Shown: positions 25,301 to 38,900 of the stretch, in pieces | Layout: each line of letters begins with the position of its first letter | Position numbering within the stretch: position 1 is the first letter of the stretch | Source of the DNA: Nymphaea colorata | Lineage: Eukaryota; Streptophyta; Magnoliopsida; Nymphaeales; Nymphaeaceae | NCBI RefSeq assembly: GCF_008831285.2 | Contig: NC_045140.1 | Span: forward strand, 24,260,131 to 24,324,130 | Direction of reading: 5' to 3' | Length of the DNA stretch: 64,000 nucleotides | Translations under genes and position numbers: made by a program | The notes under the pieces: generated by a model | The model's input: the letters and a program-made list of their open reading frames with translations, nothing else | What the model was told of the DNA's origin: nothing | Database searches by the model: none

Positions 25301-26765
25301 GGTACAGAGTACTAGGTTTAATAGCTCATTCCACTGAAATTTTTTAATTCAGTTAAACACAGAGAATATGTGATCAGCTAAAATTTGGTGACACTACTTT
25401 CATCTTCTATGTGAAATTTAGCATGACCATGTTGGCTTCTTTACTTCGTATGTGGTCCACCTCTGGAAATCTGTTCGTGAGGAAGAAAATTTTGTGTTGA
25501 GTCTTGCTTTTGCACGCATTACATGATATCGTTGATGCTGTTTGCAGGCTGCTTGCCAAGCTGCAGCAAGTCATTGTAAATCAAAGGGGAAAAACATTTC
25601 AAAGTTGGCATTGCAGTATAGTGTAAAGAACAAAGACATTTCTACTGTTCTTGTGGGCATGAACTCTGTCAAGCAGGTTCCACATTCAGTAATCTTATAA
25701 TTGTGCTTAGTTTAATATTTCTGGACCGCCAATAGATGCTGTCTAGTTTGAGATCATAATCGTTTCTAGCTTATTTTTCACGCGTTCATGTTTCAAATCT
25801 ATACTCTATAGAGAAGTCTTTTGCCATTCCACTACCATAGAAAATGTATGGCTTATGCTTCACGTTTCTTTTGGTTTCACAATTGGATTGAACCATTGTC
25901 AATTTGTCACGTATATTTTGATATTCCAAAAACATCGCGATATTAATTAAAAATGAGAAAAACGAAAAAAAGTGAAAAAAAATGCATGTTGTCAAAAGAT
26001 AACGTGAAAATACATTTGTCCTGTTTTTCCCCTATTCTTGTTTTTTATCTTTTTCGACATTGATATCATCGTGGATGAAAATTTAAACTTAAATAAAATT
26101 ATTGCCATCATTTTTATCATTATTAGAACGTTACTTTTAGCATTGGTCTAGCTTATCTTATGTTTTCTTTTAGTTTCTGATTTATTTTATATTTACCTAA
26201 CATTTGGATTCTTTTTCATTTTCCTGAAATTTTTCCAACTTTGCCAAGAATACTCAAGGAAAACCTCGCCCGTTTAAAACCCAAGAACAATATTTGTGAC
26301 GATGGTTTGAACTTCTTGTAATTTTTAGTGAGATGTTCAACTGGCCATCTGCTTTTTTGTGCAGTTGAAGGAAACTGCAGGGTAGACGGTAAACAATCTC
26401 ACTACTTTCAAAGAGTCGGTGATGGGAGATGAGTTTATCTCCCTTTAGCAACACTTTAGATGTTGCTATTGATTTGTGGGATTTCAAAAAGTTTACATGA
26501 AGTTATTATCAGCTACCAGATTGTAGGATTGTGTCAAAGTATGGAAATCCAATATTAAGAGTGGTTATGTATTATCCATATGCATGACTAACAGCATTTT
26601 TTTTTTCCTAATTTGTAAATTTTACCAAATTCTCAGGTTGAAGAAAACGTTGCTGCTGCTACCGAGATTGGTGAAGAAGCAGATCAGCAGCTTTTGCAGG
26701 ATGTACAGGATATCTTAAAGCCAGTGAAAGATCAGTCATGGCCTAGTGGTATCCAACAAAGCTAA
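22349..26765 (+). CDS. GALDH: L-galactose dehydrogenase (aldo-keto reductase)
   Basis: Five exons, 22349-22548, 22737-22965, 23682-23981, 25548-25676 and 26637-26765, give 328 aa, close to the roughly 319 aa of the Arabidopsis enzyme. All introns are GT-AG and each junction restores the family sequence, e.g. NFFDTSP/YYGGTLSEKML and FGSLDQ/VVNETIPAL. The product oxidises L-galactose to L-galactono-1,4-lactone with NAD+, the next-to-last step of the Smirnoff-Wheeler ascorbate pathway, in the cytosol. The aldo-keto reductase tetrad is visible as Asp64 and Tyr69 (DTSPYY), Lys97 (STKCGRY) and His134 (LHCHD). The end WPSGIQQS resembles the Arabidopsis WPSGIQQN. The N-terminus carries about 10 extra residues before the conserved ELRPLG; Met13 could be an alternative start. 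Introns 3 and 4 (1.57 and 0.96 kb) hold no other gene. Confidence 0.96.
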
Positions 26766-26822
26766 CAGCTTTCTCAGTGCGTGTACTTTCCCGATATTTT
26801 CTCTTCATAATTGTTTTGCTTT

Positions 26823-26828
26823 AATAAA
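26823..26828 (+). terminator. possible poly(A) signal of the L-galactose dehydrogenase gene
   Basis: AATAAA 58 bp after the stop codon in T-rich DNA. Another AATAAA lies near 27500, so the 3' end is not settled. Confidence 0.35.
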
Positions 26829-28188
26829 AAGAGAAAACGGTGCCCGCATGTTTCCCATGTTTAAGAAACATGCATTTGTCTCTATGAAATCATGTATTAC
26901 TTTGTATGCTTTCTGATGATTCTATAAAAACCATTTTCCAATTGGATGGTGCCACTGAGCAAATAACAAACTGCAAAAAGTGACCAAAATTTTTGCTTTA
27001 TAGCTGGTCGTTCGGTTTATAGATCATCAAATTTCGACAACTGGTATGATAAGTAGATCCATGTAAATGATCGAGACCTGACAATCAACATTCCAAACCA
27101 TACGGCGTTCGGATGCGGGCGGTAAATGCCTATTTTTTCTACAAGGGCGTTGCCCGTGGCAAGATTTATATAGTAAGTTGGGAATCCCAGACCATCCGTC
27201 ATTTCAGCCTTCATCAAATGAGAAAGCATAACCTGGTAGGTGAGTGGACAGAGGCTTGTTCTTAAGTTCAACCACTGGGCCAATTGCGGCCACATTCCTC
27301 CGGTATTACTCTGCTCACGTGCAGATACATTACTAATTTACTAGGACTCTGCTAGGGCTTTCTGGTCTCTTTCTGGAGCTGTTTGTACGGAAGCGTGCAG
27401 AAGCAACTGAAATTCGTGAATAAAGGAGCTGGCATAGATCTTGCCTTGTTGATATGAAGAGATCAGATTGCAGATATATTGTAAATGCTCTGGTGAAGTA
27501 ATAAAATGCTGGTATGATTAGGCACGGTCTTCATTGTGCCTCATAATGTTGGGTGGGCAAAAGGATTATTTCACCCTAACACCCAACAGGAAAGATGAAA
27601 CCCCCACCTTTCCTCTCAATGCTCCCATCCCACCAGGATATCACACCCTGCTTTGGGCTTGCTCCACCGCCTGATAGTTTACTCAAGTCAAAAAAGCCCA
27701 ATTTACCAAGACAGACGGTGTTTATTTGGAAAATTTTCAACTAATTTCGAATCAACGATTATACAGAAATGAGTAACAGTGCAAAGCAATACACAAGATT
27801 GTAAGTGGACGACAGACTAATAAAGAAAGAACTATCCATGGAAAAAGTTCCCAGAATTAAGCAAATTTCCAGGTTTTCTTCCCACAATTCCATAAAATTG
27901 CCTCAAAAAGCATAAACTACATTAACGCAACTCTTGGCTTAACAAAAGGAGTGGCAAGGGAGAAGAAAAAAAAAATTAAAAAGAAATAAGAAGAGTGTTC
28001 TGTAAATCTCAAGCCTCACAAGGTATCAGTCGACAATGCCCAGCCACAGAAGTCTAACCCTGGTTGATCGGATACTGATGACGAGACGATGGCTTGGGTG
28101 AGGTGAGGTAAGCAAAACATCTCCCGAAGTTGAGCTCCCTGCATATACTCTTGACGGACAACCAATATCACATGTATGAAAAGAAGAC
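26829..28188. other. intergenic between convergent genes
   Basis: This holds the 3' ends of the plus-strand L-galactose dehydrogenase and the minus-strand coatomer gene. TTTATT at 27721-27726 reads AATAAA on the minus strand and could serve the coatomer transcript. No further gene is seen. Confidence 0.4.
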
Positions 28189-31100
28189 CTAACCACCTTT
28201 CTGCTTGAGAGTAATCTTGTCGCCTAGGCTCAGAGCTATTCCTTGTGTCTTGCTTCTGATCCTAATATACCCAGTCAGCTTACCATCTAACTGCTTCTCA
28301 ATGCTTAAGTTCACCAGTGCATCCTCTCCAAAGACACTTTTAGCATAAAGATTAGCAGCCAAGTATCCACAATCACCCTCTAGTGCACACCTACAGCCAG
28401 CAATAACAACACCCAAAGGTTCAGCACTCATTTTAGCTGAGAAAGGAAAGAAAATATCAGTGCAGCAAGACTTCAAGAGTTACATCCAGACTAGTGTCGT
28501 TAACACAAAGAAAGCATACACGTATCAGCATATAAATAAAATGACCAAACATACAATTTTTTCAAAAATGAATTGTGTGGTCTCCAAGCTGAACTAACCG
28601 CATTTAATCAGCAAAAATAAAAAATAAGGAATACGGACTGCCACTCAAAGACTAAATGCCACTTGGGAGTCAACAAGCTCAAGAACAATTATCAAATCTG
28701 ATCTCTCTGATTTATCTGTGCCAATCTTTTTGTGAAAGAATTTAGACAAGTTGATGGATATGATAAGCAGTGCGAAAAACTGAGGGACATTAATCTTGGA
28801 GTTTGGAAATTAGGCAGGAAATTTCTTTAATCTAATCCATGCATAGTTTTAGGAAAAAAAATATGTCGGAAACAGGAAAAAGAAATTTCATTATAGCCGA
28901 GCAGAGCACCATTTATGTCCTTGTCCAATCAGCAGTTGAAAAATTTGTGCATTTTCTTGCAACAGATAATGAGGACATGCCTATATAAAGCTCAGTAATT
29001 TCTTCAATTCCAAAAAACTCAAGAAGATTGACCAGAGAGGAACTCACGGTGGTGTTAGACATTTCATATTTGTAGACTTAACAATGTGATCAAGGAATTC
29101 TTTCTCGTCCAGAATTACAGTGTTCACAGCCACCTGCCATCAGCACAAGATAGTATAAATGAATCAAAACATGGCAGTAAAAATGAATCAAAACATGGCA
29201 ACACCAAAATAAGTCTTTGATCTGCATCTTAAGTTCCAGGTTTGCATTATAACTAGGTTCCCTATCCCATATTACCAGAAGAAAAGAAAAAGGCAGAAGC
29301 TTTGAGAAATTATCTCCTCCAATCTACAAAAACATAGTGCTACCTTGTTTTCCCACTCAAACTCTGCCCACATGGTCCGGAACGCCACATCAGCACAAGT
29401 AGCAGGAGATATGTAGTCCATGATATCAATGTGGATGTCATTGAGGACCACAACAGTACGATCGAGCACATTAGTTGTTTCGTAAACAATGTTACCAAAG
29501 ATCACACCAGTTTCAGTGGAAGAGACTTTTATGTTAGCACGGATCTGTTTGCTTGACTCAGGTGCCAAGGTGTAATTTTGAGGGCGCTCAACAAGTTTAA
29601 GGTCCCCCATTGTTGCGAGCTCCAAACATAAGTTCTGCAATGTTTCTTTGGTCCGGTTTATAATTGTGACATCAAGAACAATATCGTACTGATGTACAGT
29701 TACATAAGCTTCTGCATAAACAGGGTCGCTAAATCCTGTTAGTTGAAGAATTCTGTTCAGTTTGTTGACATCATCCCCATCCTTTGTGAATTCTCCTGTG
29801 GCCCTCTTGAGATCATCCTGCACTTCATCTTCCAATTCAAGCTGGCTCATCCCCTGCAAAAAATAATCAACATTTATAAATGTCATCATATTGCGTGGGA
29901 CGAACCAATTAACATCTAAAAATGTTGTTCAACAGAGATATACCACCCTCGAGGACTTAAAGGTGCCATAATGCTTCAAACAGAAACAACTTAAGAAACT
30001 CGGAACCTAGTTTCTACTAACACCTTTTCATTGACAGATACAAAAATCTAGCAAAAATAAAGCTATAAAATAGTACAAATAAGTGGACACAAAGAGAGAA
30101 CTACGTTTTTTATCTTCATAAAGAGAAATATGGACAAATGCTAAATCCAGTCCAGAAATGAACCAGCAAGCTCAAGCAATTCATGGTAAATAAGGAAGCA
30201 AAGAGGTCAAATATTAAATATGCAGGTCAATGAACAGAAAGTGCCTGGTACATGGATATGAATATATCCCTGGGATTCAAAGGTCCAAGGAAACAGACAG
30301 ACAGTTAATGAAGACATCTGACAGATACTCAAGTTTTGTCTAAAACAAGTCAGCCACAATGTTAAGAAATGCCTTATCAGCATAGACAGCCCACAAATTT
30401 ATCCAACTTTTTACAATTTATGAAACACATGTGCAGACTGGTCAAAACACATAGTAAGGGACAATATGCCATCTCCATCAGGTAATAACAATCATTTGAC
30501 AATTTGACCAACAAATTAAGTTCTCATACCAACAAAAGTATATATGCTGTTTGCTGACATACTTGAAAGAACCAAAACAAAATGAATTGCTAAATAAATA
30601 ATCAAAAGCTTAGATGGGTTAATTCTGTGGTCCCTTATCTTGAAATGAAGTCTGTGCACTCATGCGAGGTGCCAATCGTCCACTGTAATATTCACTCGGG
30701 ATATGCTTCAAGATTGCCAAGTTTACTGAGTACAAGATTCATGTGCAGTTTGGCAGGTTGGCAGAAGAATTAATGCAGTATACAGAACACTTTCTCCTGC
30801 TACCTAAGGTGGACAGAGAGGGGGCTATCCTTTCATTTTCGCGTTTTTTTTTTTAGTTTTAAACGGCATTTCATTTTCTCGCGTTTTTTTCGAAAATGAT
30901 GTGTTTTTTGTGACTATGGTAGAAACTATCTTACCTGATTGTACGACTTGCATTTTCTTAGTCACTAGAAACTAGGTTCCGAGTTTCTTAAGTTGTTTCT
31001 GTTTGATGCTTGATGCGTTAGATCTCTTGGACCAGTCTGTCCATTTATGCATCCTGCTCAGAGCTGCTGAAATCTTATAAGCATCAAGGATATTTTCTAA

Positions 31101-31279
31101 GACCCAGAAATGGCTCAAAACATCAAATTTTTTTCTAGGATCAAAAAACACCAATAACTACTAGTACCATGTACTATCAAACTTTCCATCCTGTGGATGC
31201 ATTTATGCCATCAGGTTATTAGGTTCTGCCATTGTGATTTCAACTAGCGTACAACATACATACATACATAGTTACATAC

Positions 31280-31330
<51 letters not shown>

Positions 31331-33756
31331 AGAGAGAGAGAGAGAGAGAAAGAGAGATGGATGCTCAGCACATTTGGATTATGAGTATACAAGGTGTCTA
31401 GTATATAGGAGGACTTTTACGGTGTGCATAATCACTTCAATGAAGAAGCAGATTTTGGAGGCGTTCACAATTTTTATGGAGATAACAATGTCATCTGCAC
31501 GAGGGGACAAATGAGGAAGTCAAGATGGGGCTTCATTCAAAGTATATAGGAAGTAAATCGACAATGAGAAGGGTAACTAAGAAAATGCAAGTCGTACAAT
31601 CAGGTAATACCAATCATGGATAACACACTAAAATAATCTTGCTTAATTATCAAAATACATTTCAGCAGAAAAGAGAAACATGTCAAGGGAACTCTTACCT
31701 TTCTGCTTTTCAAATGATAAAAATCAATCAGGTCATCTGGCTGAGCATGCGATACTTGAGCCTTTGCTTTGATCTCTTCTGATTCACGAAACTGCTTATC
31801 AGAAAGCATCTTCACAAAACTCTGCCGGCACGATTGCAACCATATCTTTCTAGTGTTGTCACCGGTATTACAAAGTATACGCAAACAGAGGACAATCCTA
31901 TCATGAGAATCATTGTCAATAGGTTGAGCAAGAACGGAGGACTGACCAAGCTGCAGAATGGAAACCATGATTATGAGAACTCCAGCAGATGCTTTGTTCA
32001 CTTCAACTTTTGACAAGTGCACCTCTTCCAACCTGAGAACAAGCTTAGTCAACGTACATGCCACAACTGCAGCCAGGAAAAAGTCCCCACTAAGGATCAG
32101 AGATCTCAAATTTCCAACTGAAGCTAATGATCCTTGAACAAGCGTTGGTGCTGAAATGGCTGTTTCAGAAGCAGCACTTTGTGTGGCATAGGTTCCATCA
32201 GCTAAAATTGCCGGCCTTCTGGAAGAGACTGCAGCTGAATTTGGCTGCTGGGGTTTAGAAGGCAACCCTTTTGCATCTGCAGTCTCTCCATCCTCTGCGA
32301 CGGTGAAGAAAGGGAGATCGCCTAGACTCTGTTTAATGGTTGTTATGCCATTTTCAACTTCAGATGCTGACAGGCAATACTCGCCGATGATCCAAAGAGC
32401 ACACGAGCAAACCCGAGATGAACGAATCTGATAGAATGTGTCCAAAAGCCTGGTGATTATTGACACTCTCAGTTTTGGATTCGTTTCAATGATCTCCCTT
32501 ACAAACAAAATCACATCCATTGCGGAGGAGACATTGCTATCACCCAAGAAATCCATCAAAAGATGCACGACGGTACTGGCCACTTCCGGGAACTTAATTG
32601 CACATGAATGGATTGCTTGAACCAGCATCTGCCGGTACTCCCCATTCTTCTCCAATTCCGTGCTCTGAGTCTTCACGACTTCTTTCTTAAGAGTAAGAAC
32701 TACCTCATCCACATTCCTAGGAGTAATCAACTCTAGTACAATGTCAAGTGTCTTCCTTCGAATGTCCAAATTGGGGCTAGAGAGTGCCCTCAAAATGTCC
32801 ATGATCATATCTATCATCACTTCCCTATGCGAAGGTTTCAACTCGTTCAACCGGTCAAGAATAATGAGCTTAACGTTGTTATCACTCTGCGAAAGCAGAA
32901 GCTGGCAATATGTGTTTGCAGCCGCCCTAATGGCGGTGGGCGCCGAAGAAAGGGAAACGAGTGTACCAGCACATTCATATACAACGGCAGCTGAAGGGGC
33001 ATTTAAAAGAGAGATAATGATCTTAATATACCTACCCTTTTCGCCGGGATTCGATCTGCAAACCTTTCGGATCAATTCGAGGACGACCATCTGAAGCTGT
33101 TCCCCCCAATTGGGCACATTATCCAGGTGACTCAAGAGGTAATTGATCGCCCGATCCTGTGCGCAATTAAACAGCATGAGGAAAGCGTTCCTCTTGGCAG
33201 ACGGATCTTGTTCTGTTGTCAACGCCCGTTCGATGCCCTCAGGAGCATCCACGAGCAATTGCTCCCCTTGAGGAAGCTTGTAGACGGACATGATAGCCAA
33301 AATCGCGTTCCGGCGTACAAACGGATGCCGGTGTTCCAGATTCGCCAGGATGGACGGAATCAGCGGCTCGATGAGTTCGGCCTCGTTCAACCGGCAGAGA
33401 AACCGGAGAGTCACCCCACGGATATACTCATTCGGGTGCTGCAGATTGTTCCTCAGGTTCTGGCAGATGAGGATCATCTCGGGCAGGATCTTCCCCTTTG
33501 AATCCGTCTTGTCGATTATCTCCAGATACAGAAGCAAGAGCTTCTGCACCGTGTGATCCTCCGAGGGGAGGACGTACCGTACGATCGTGATGAAGAGCTG
33601 AGGCAGCGTCTCGCCGTTAAGCAGCATCATGATCGACTTCTTCAGGGCGTCGATCTTCGCATCCACGTCGTTCCCTTCGAGGGCGAGCTTGATCTCGTTG
33701 GCGAGGGCCGGAGTTCCGCTGTCGAAGTGGACGAGAAGGCTGCAAGACTTCTCCAT
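28189..33756 (-). CDS. coatomer subunit beta (beta-COP) of the COPI coat
   Basis: Four exons on the minus strand, 33756-31699, 29853-29344, 29133-29048 and 28390-28189, give 951 aa (Arabidopsis beta-COP is about 948). All introns are GT-AG in matching phase; joins read [29 protein letters not shown] and [14 protein letters not shown]. The 686-residue first exon carries the adaptin-like alpha-solenoid ([16 protein letters not shown] ...), with a low-complexity linker ([16 protein letters not shown]) in its later part. Exons 2-4 hold the coatomer beta C-terminal and appendage domains, ending [11 protein letters not shown]. Beta-COP forms the F-subcomplex with gamma, delta and zeta and coats Golgi vesicles recruited by Arf1. 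It appears intact and is presumably housekeeping. The 1.85-kb first intron carries a notable inverted duplication. Confidence 0.97.
29976..31607. repeat. inverted duplication inside intron 1 of the beta-COP gene
   Basis: A 41-bp segment at 29976-30016 recurs as a perfect inverted copy at 30966-31006. A 32-bp segment at 31576-31607 recurs as a perfect inverted copy at 30931-30962. The two inverted copies are adjacent, split only by CAC (30963-30965). The block 30931-31006 is therefore the reverse complement of a joined form of the two outer segments, which now lie about 1.56 kb apart. Confidence 0.85.
31284..31357. repeat. compound (TA)n(GA)n microsatellite in beta-COP intron 1
   Basis: TA dinucleotides (31284-31328) then GA dinucleotides with one AA interruption, inside the 1.56-kb stretch that separates the duplicated segments. 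Confidence 0.95.
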
Positions 33757-35924
33757 TTTCTACAGGCAAAGCCTAATCTCAATTTCCTTGGCAACGCTAC
33801 CTAGAACTAGAAAGACACAGATCTGAGAAGAACGCTAGATTCCGAACCGCTGAAACTGAGATCTACACGAATGAAATCCAGGAAGTGGCAGACCGGCGAC
33901 GGCAGATTGGGCTTCTCGTTCATCGAAAATCAAGCATCCGACGAATGGCGAGGTTTTGGAACTTGGAAGCATCCACCGGGCGTCGGGCGAGATCTGAACG
34001 GAAGCAGTGGCGGAGAAAACAGCAGAGGGGAGTCGAAGAACGGAAGAACTGAAGCTTTTGACAAGTACACGTCTCTCCGACACTTGAAATTTCGCGATAT
34101 CTTCAATATATCGCTTGCTGCTCTGAAAATGTCTTTTTCCATCACAATGTTGATTAATTGAAAAAAATATATATAATCTTTGCAATCTTACTATGCATGA
34201 GCGTGTTGTTCACTTGAATTTAATTATTATTCGAAACTTAATATATGCTCACAATTTTAGAAATATGCGTACTTTTCTACGAATCTATTGGAATTAATTC
34301 ACTGGGTTAACTTTTAAATTCTTCGAAAATCATATATTAAAAGTGATGCATAAAAATGTCTCTCATGAAACAGAGTAGATCATGTGTCATCTCTCTTTCG
34401 CCCTTCTTTGTCATTTCTATTGTTAGTTTACTCTCATCAGTATAATTACCTTAATATTTTGACAGCTTTGTAAAATCAAATGTATATGGTCTAGTTGTGT
34501 TTATTCAAATTTAGTCAATAAGTGAGCCACTGATGGGCTACTCGACTTGTGTGTGTGCGTGTCCTTACACATTGCCTATTAATATGTACATTTATTTATC
34601 AATTTTATGACATTCAATTTTGTTTCAACTTTACTCTTCATGTAGACTCATCGACAAAAATCAGTTTGAAAGACCAAATGCATATATCGGATTTTGTAAG
34701 GAATCAAAATCAACCTTCCACAAAGTTAAAAATAAGTCAACATATATATGATTTAAAAGGTTTCGTCTTCTTCTTTTTTCACTTAAATAGATTTGGACAA
34801 TCCAACCTCATTTATGAGGTCAGTTTTTGTGGAAAACGGCCGTTGCTAGTAGTGGGCAGCTCAATATTTGCTACACTACAATACACCCAATTATTTTGCT
34901 TTGCGAGATGTTGTAATTATCTGTAATCCTGGTTGGTTTCGTATTAAATACAATACATTCAAGAAGGGGCCAAACCCCCAGCAGGATTGCATTGGAATGT
35001 GATCCAATTGTTAAGCGAATAGTCGGATTTGCACTCAATTGGATATCTGGACTACAGCAAGAATTTTTGGAACCGCCATGATTCCCCACCCAAGTGCAGC
35101 TTCTGATCACCACATGCGATTTGCTTCAATTGGCTGCAGCAAGATTCATTCACAATTATGCAAAAACTCAACGGTTGGTGGTTGAATATTTTAATGTTTT
35201 ATTCTAATTCATCCAAAGTTTCCATTCGAATCTGAATGTAGCTTTAATTAAAGTTGAAAAAGAAAACTCGGAAAGCGTTTTCTCATAATCTTTTGTTATT
35301 TTTTCTTTTAAATTCAGCTCATTTTCTCAGAATTTCCAGCATCTGAGTGCATTGACGTCGTCATTTTCATCATGTCATTCCTTCAAAAATATAACTTCTA
35401 TATACTGCACATGCTGGTGAGAAAGGAAGGAAAGGCCGACACTACTTTAACATGGTGAGCCGGAGGACCAATCTAATGTTGCTGCAGTAGATCTAGTAGT
35501 ATGACAGACCACCACAGACTCTGCTTAATGAGACAAGGTATGATGCTTATACTAACACTAATATCAGCAGGGCATAAGAGCAACAAATTTTTCCAAATCC
35601 ATCCCCAACTTACAAGCAATTGAGAAATCCACCATGTCATTGCAATTGACAAATCAATCTCTGCCTTTTACTGAAGAATTCCAAATCCAAATTAGTCTTT
35701 GGGGTTAAATTTGTCAGATAATGCTGTTTTTCTTTTAATCAAATGGCAAACAAGCATTTTTCAAATGACAGGACTCATTTTCCTAAGCATATTAACTGGT
35801 GAAGGTTGATTTTTCAATCACAAGGCAGGGATTGATGTGATGGTTACGCGCATATCATGAAAAATACACCTCGTGGAAGAGCCAAAATCGAGGAAAGATT
35901 GATATATTTACATCAACACAGAAT
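33757..35924. other. promoter side of beta-COP and 3' side of the kinesin gene
   Basis: The first 400 bp are less AT-rich and should hold the beta-COP leader and promoter, read on the minus strand. The remainder is AT-rich. Plus-strand frames at 33871-34161 and 34549-34926 match nothing I know. No separate gene is supported. Confidence 0.4.
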
Positions 35925-38900
35925 CTATACAAAACCGAAAGGGTGACCTCGGAATTCAGCGGTGAGGGAGCTGAGAGTCCTCATCCCTGGTGATGCAAAG
36001 GGTGGTGGTTGTAACTTGGATAATTCCGGGCAACTCTGATAGGAAGTGCCGCGTGCAGCACAGTATACCTGCTGAGAATTGGGCACATGAGGAGCGCGAT
36101 CCGAAGGCCTGTGAAGTGCTTTAGTCGCCTTTAATTGAGAACTTGTTTGGCAAGCATCTGGCCCCTGGAATTTTTGGTAGATCAGTGAGACCAATGGACA
36201 GTGAGATTGCTATTACCAGCATAGAATTAAAGCTCATGCTTTTCCAGGATTATTCATGATGGAACACAAACAATTTGACACTGAGAGCATCCAAGTATTA
36301 AGTCAATCAGCTTAACAAACATAATTCCAAAAGAGTGTCTAAAACAAGAAATTGCATCTTTCAGTCTGCCACCGTTTGGACAATTCATTAAATTGACATG
36401 AGGAGAAAGATTATAATAGTTACTGGACTGGAACTAATGAACTACCAGACAAGATATACTCTGTCTAAGTACAAGTTATCTTCTATCTATGTATCAAAAA
36501 AATGCTGCCATGTCGACTTTAAGTCACAGCAGGAACCAAGAAGCAGTCATGCAGATTGTAGGTAAGGTTACCCATTATTATATTTTGTTAATGTGAAACA
36601 GTTTCCCAGTTGGTTGTAGTGTCATCGGTAGACTGGCAAGCTGGTCATGGATTTCATTTTCAGGTAGTCTGATCTTACTTTAGTGGTACAACAGTGATGT
36701 GATCTCAGTTCAATAATGCCTACCCTAGGACTTGCTTCAGAAAATTCCACTTTTATGTTGGATGAGAGTACGAGGCAACAGGCTCTGTTGGACCAGATAT
36801 TTGGTTCTTTGAAGCCACTGAGGTTGATCCAAGTCGGGTAACTGGCACTCAGCAAATTCTTTCTGGAACTGATTTTATTCAGTTAACAAGTCGAGCATGG
36901 AAGTACATCACCTTTAGCCACTTTGACATGATGCAACTTAGTGGGGTCCTAATCATTGGATTAGCTTTTCAGTCATTTGTCCATAGGTCCACCCTTAGCA
37001 CACATCTGACTGAACACAAGGATCAAACAAGGACATTAATATTTTTCTGAATCATCATCAGTAAGTGTAAAAGATGAGAACCTGGAGTCTAGGGCAAAGC
37101 TGGCTTCTATCTTCAAGTACACAAAAGGGTGTTTGGTCACTGAGTATCTAAAATTCCCACCCACATGAAATAGGACAATATATACTCATACATATGGAGG
37201 CATGCAATACAAAGACAACCAACAAAAATCAAAGTAAAGGAAGAAATGACAGAAGGAAACATGACAAATCGATACCATACGCAGGCATGTAAACAAAGAC
37301 AATGCAATATGACAAATATTTGCACCTTATGCAGTCCACCATAGTCTTCTTTGAAAGAAGCCCAAGGCACACAATTGTCTTTGTTCCAATAGCAAGACTT
37401 GTTTTGCATTTCTGGGTGCAGAGAACCATGTGCATCTTGTGCATGTTTATCCGGAGAGCAGAAACGCTGAGATGGTTCTACTGCAGCAGCCCAATATTCA
37501 CTTGGATTTCTGGTCCCCAGATATGATGATGGTGAGTGGTCATGAGACAGTAAATAGAAGGAGCTATGGTGCTCTTGTCTGCACAAGGTACGGTTGTCCC
37601 ATGGACTATTGTAACAGGACATGGAACTGAAGTCCTGTTGATGCTGGAGTAGACATGCAGATGAAGCATATGGCTGTCTGTTATGAACAAAGCCAGGACT
37701 TCCTGGATATGATGGTAAATGTGGGAACCTGCCATAAACTCGAGCAGGTGACTGCTTTGTGCTAGGAAGTCCCAGAGGAGGAGGAGGTCTACCCCAATCC
37801 TCTATGGTAATGCCTTGCTTAGCAGCCACTTCCATTATCTGTTTATGGTCAAGACCTGAAGCCATGAGCAAGTTCCACAGATTCTTATGTGCTTCTCTTT
37901 GTTCATGTATAAATTGATCCCGTATTGCTATTTCAAACTGAAGTTCAGTATTCGCCATTCCCTGGAAATAAGAGGACAAATCTGAGACCAGCTTCATATT
38001 ATACTACCAGAAGAAAGTTGAGAATTTCCATCTTTTTGTTCTTACCAGGAGGCGATATTGACTGAGAATATGCAAGTAGGTTTTGTTGCCATTATTTCTT
38101 ATGGCTTCTTCAATCATATTTTGCAGCTGCCTGCGCTGTTTCTCATTTTCTTCAATTTCCTGCCAAAAATAAAAAGATAAGATTTGCTGCAAAGAAACAT
38201 ACAGCTGAAGAAAATAACCAGTGATGAATGGTAACCTTCTGGTAGCCAGACCCAGCCTCATCATTATCACGAATATTGTCAAGAATAACTTGCCTCCTTG
38301 ACCTTAGAGCTTGCACAACTGCTTCATCCTTTTCAGTGGCCTACCAAGATGGATTATGTGGTTATCCAAGTACCAGAATTTTATGAAGATGAAACTCGGG
38401 AATGAACCAAAAGAATAAATTCAAGAGGAAAAACAACTTTTTTTTCTTGACAATTAATTTGACCGAATCAGTCTGACCATAAGTTAAGTTATGATACAGA
38501 ACCTGTCCATAAATCTACTATTGCTACATCCAGATGAACTTGTGAACCTAAAAGGTGCAACTTAATTCTACCTCCATTGAAGCTGACATATTCTGTGGCA
38601 AAGCTGTAAAGGTTATGGATCAATATGTACTCGGGTTGGGTTCTCAGCATGCTCAAGATAGCCAACCTACTACAATAGAACAAAAGTTCTCTAAAATCTA
38701 CATATAGAAGGCCTCATAGAAGCACCCTCTCCTTGTTCTTACTCTTGACCTGCCAATAGTTAATAACTCAGATGGTCCAGAACCGTTAAGAAAGTGACAG
38801 AAATATATAACTGAAGTAACTCCTTCATTTTAGCCTAGGTGAATGTGAGATCACACAAACACTTCGAACGAATAGTAAAGATATCCCAAAGAAAATTTAA

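Noticed and set aside
33127-33804. Plus-strand open frames opposite the start of the beta-COP gene
   Set aside because: They overlap a strongly conserved coatomer exon on the minus strand and show no domain of their own.
36622-36865. Possible extra kinesin exon between exons 15 and 16
   Set aside because: From the acceptor TTCCAG the frame that fits phase 0 hits a stop after about 42 codons, and the open frame does not match the phase of exon 15. Direct joining to 36164 keeps the frame.
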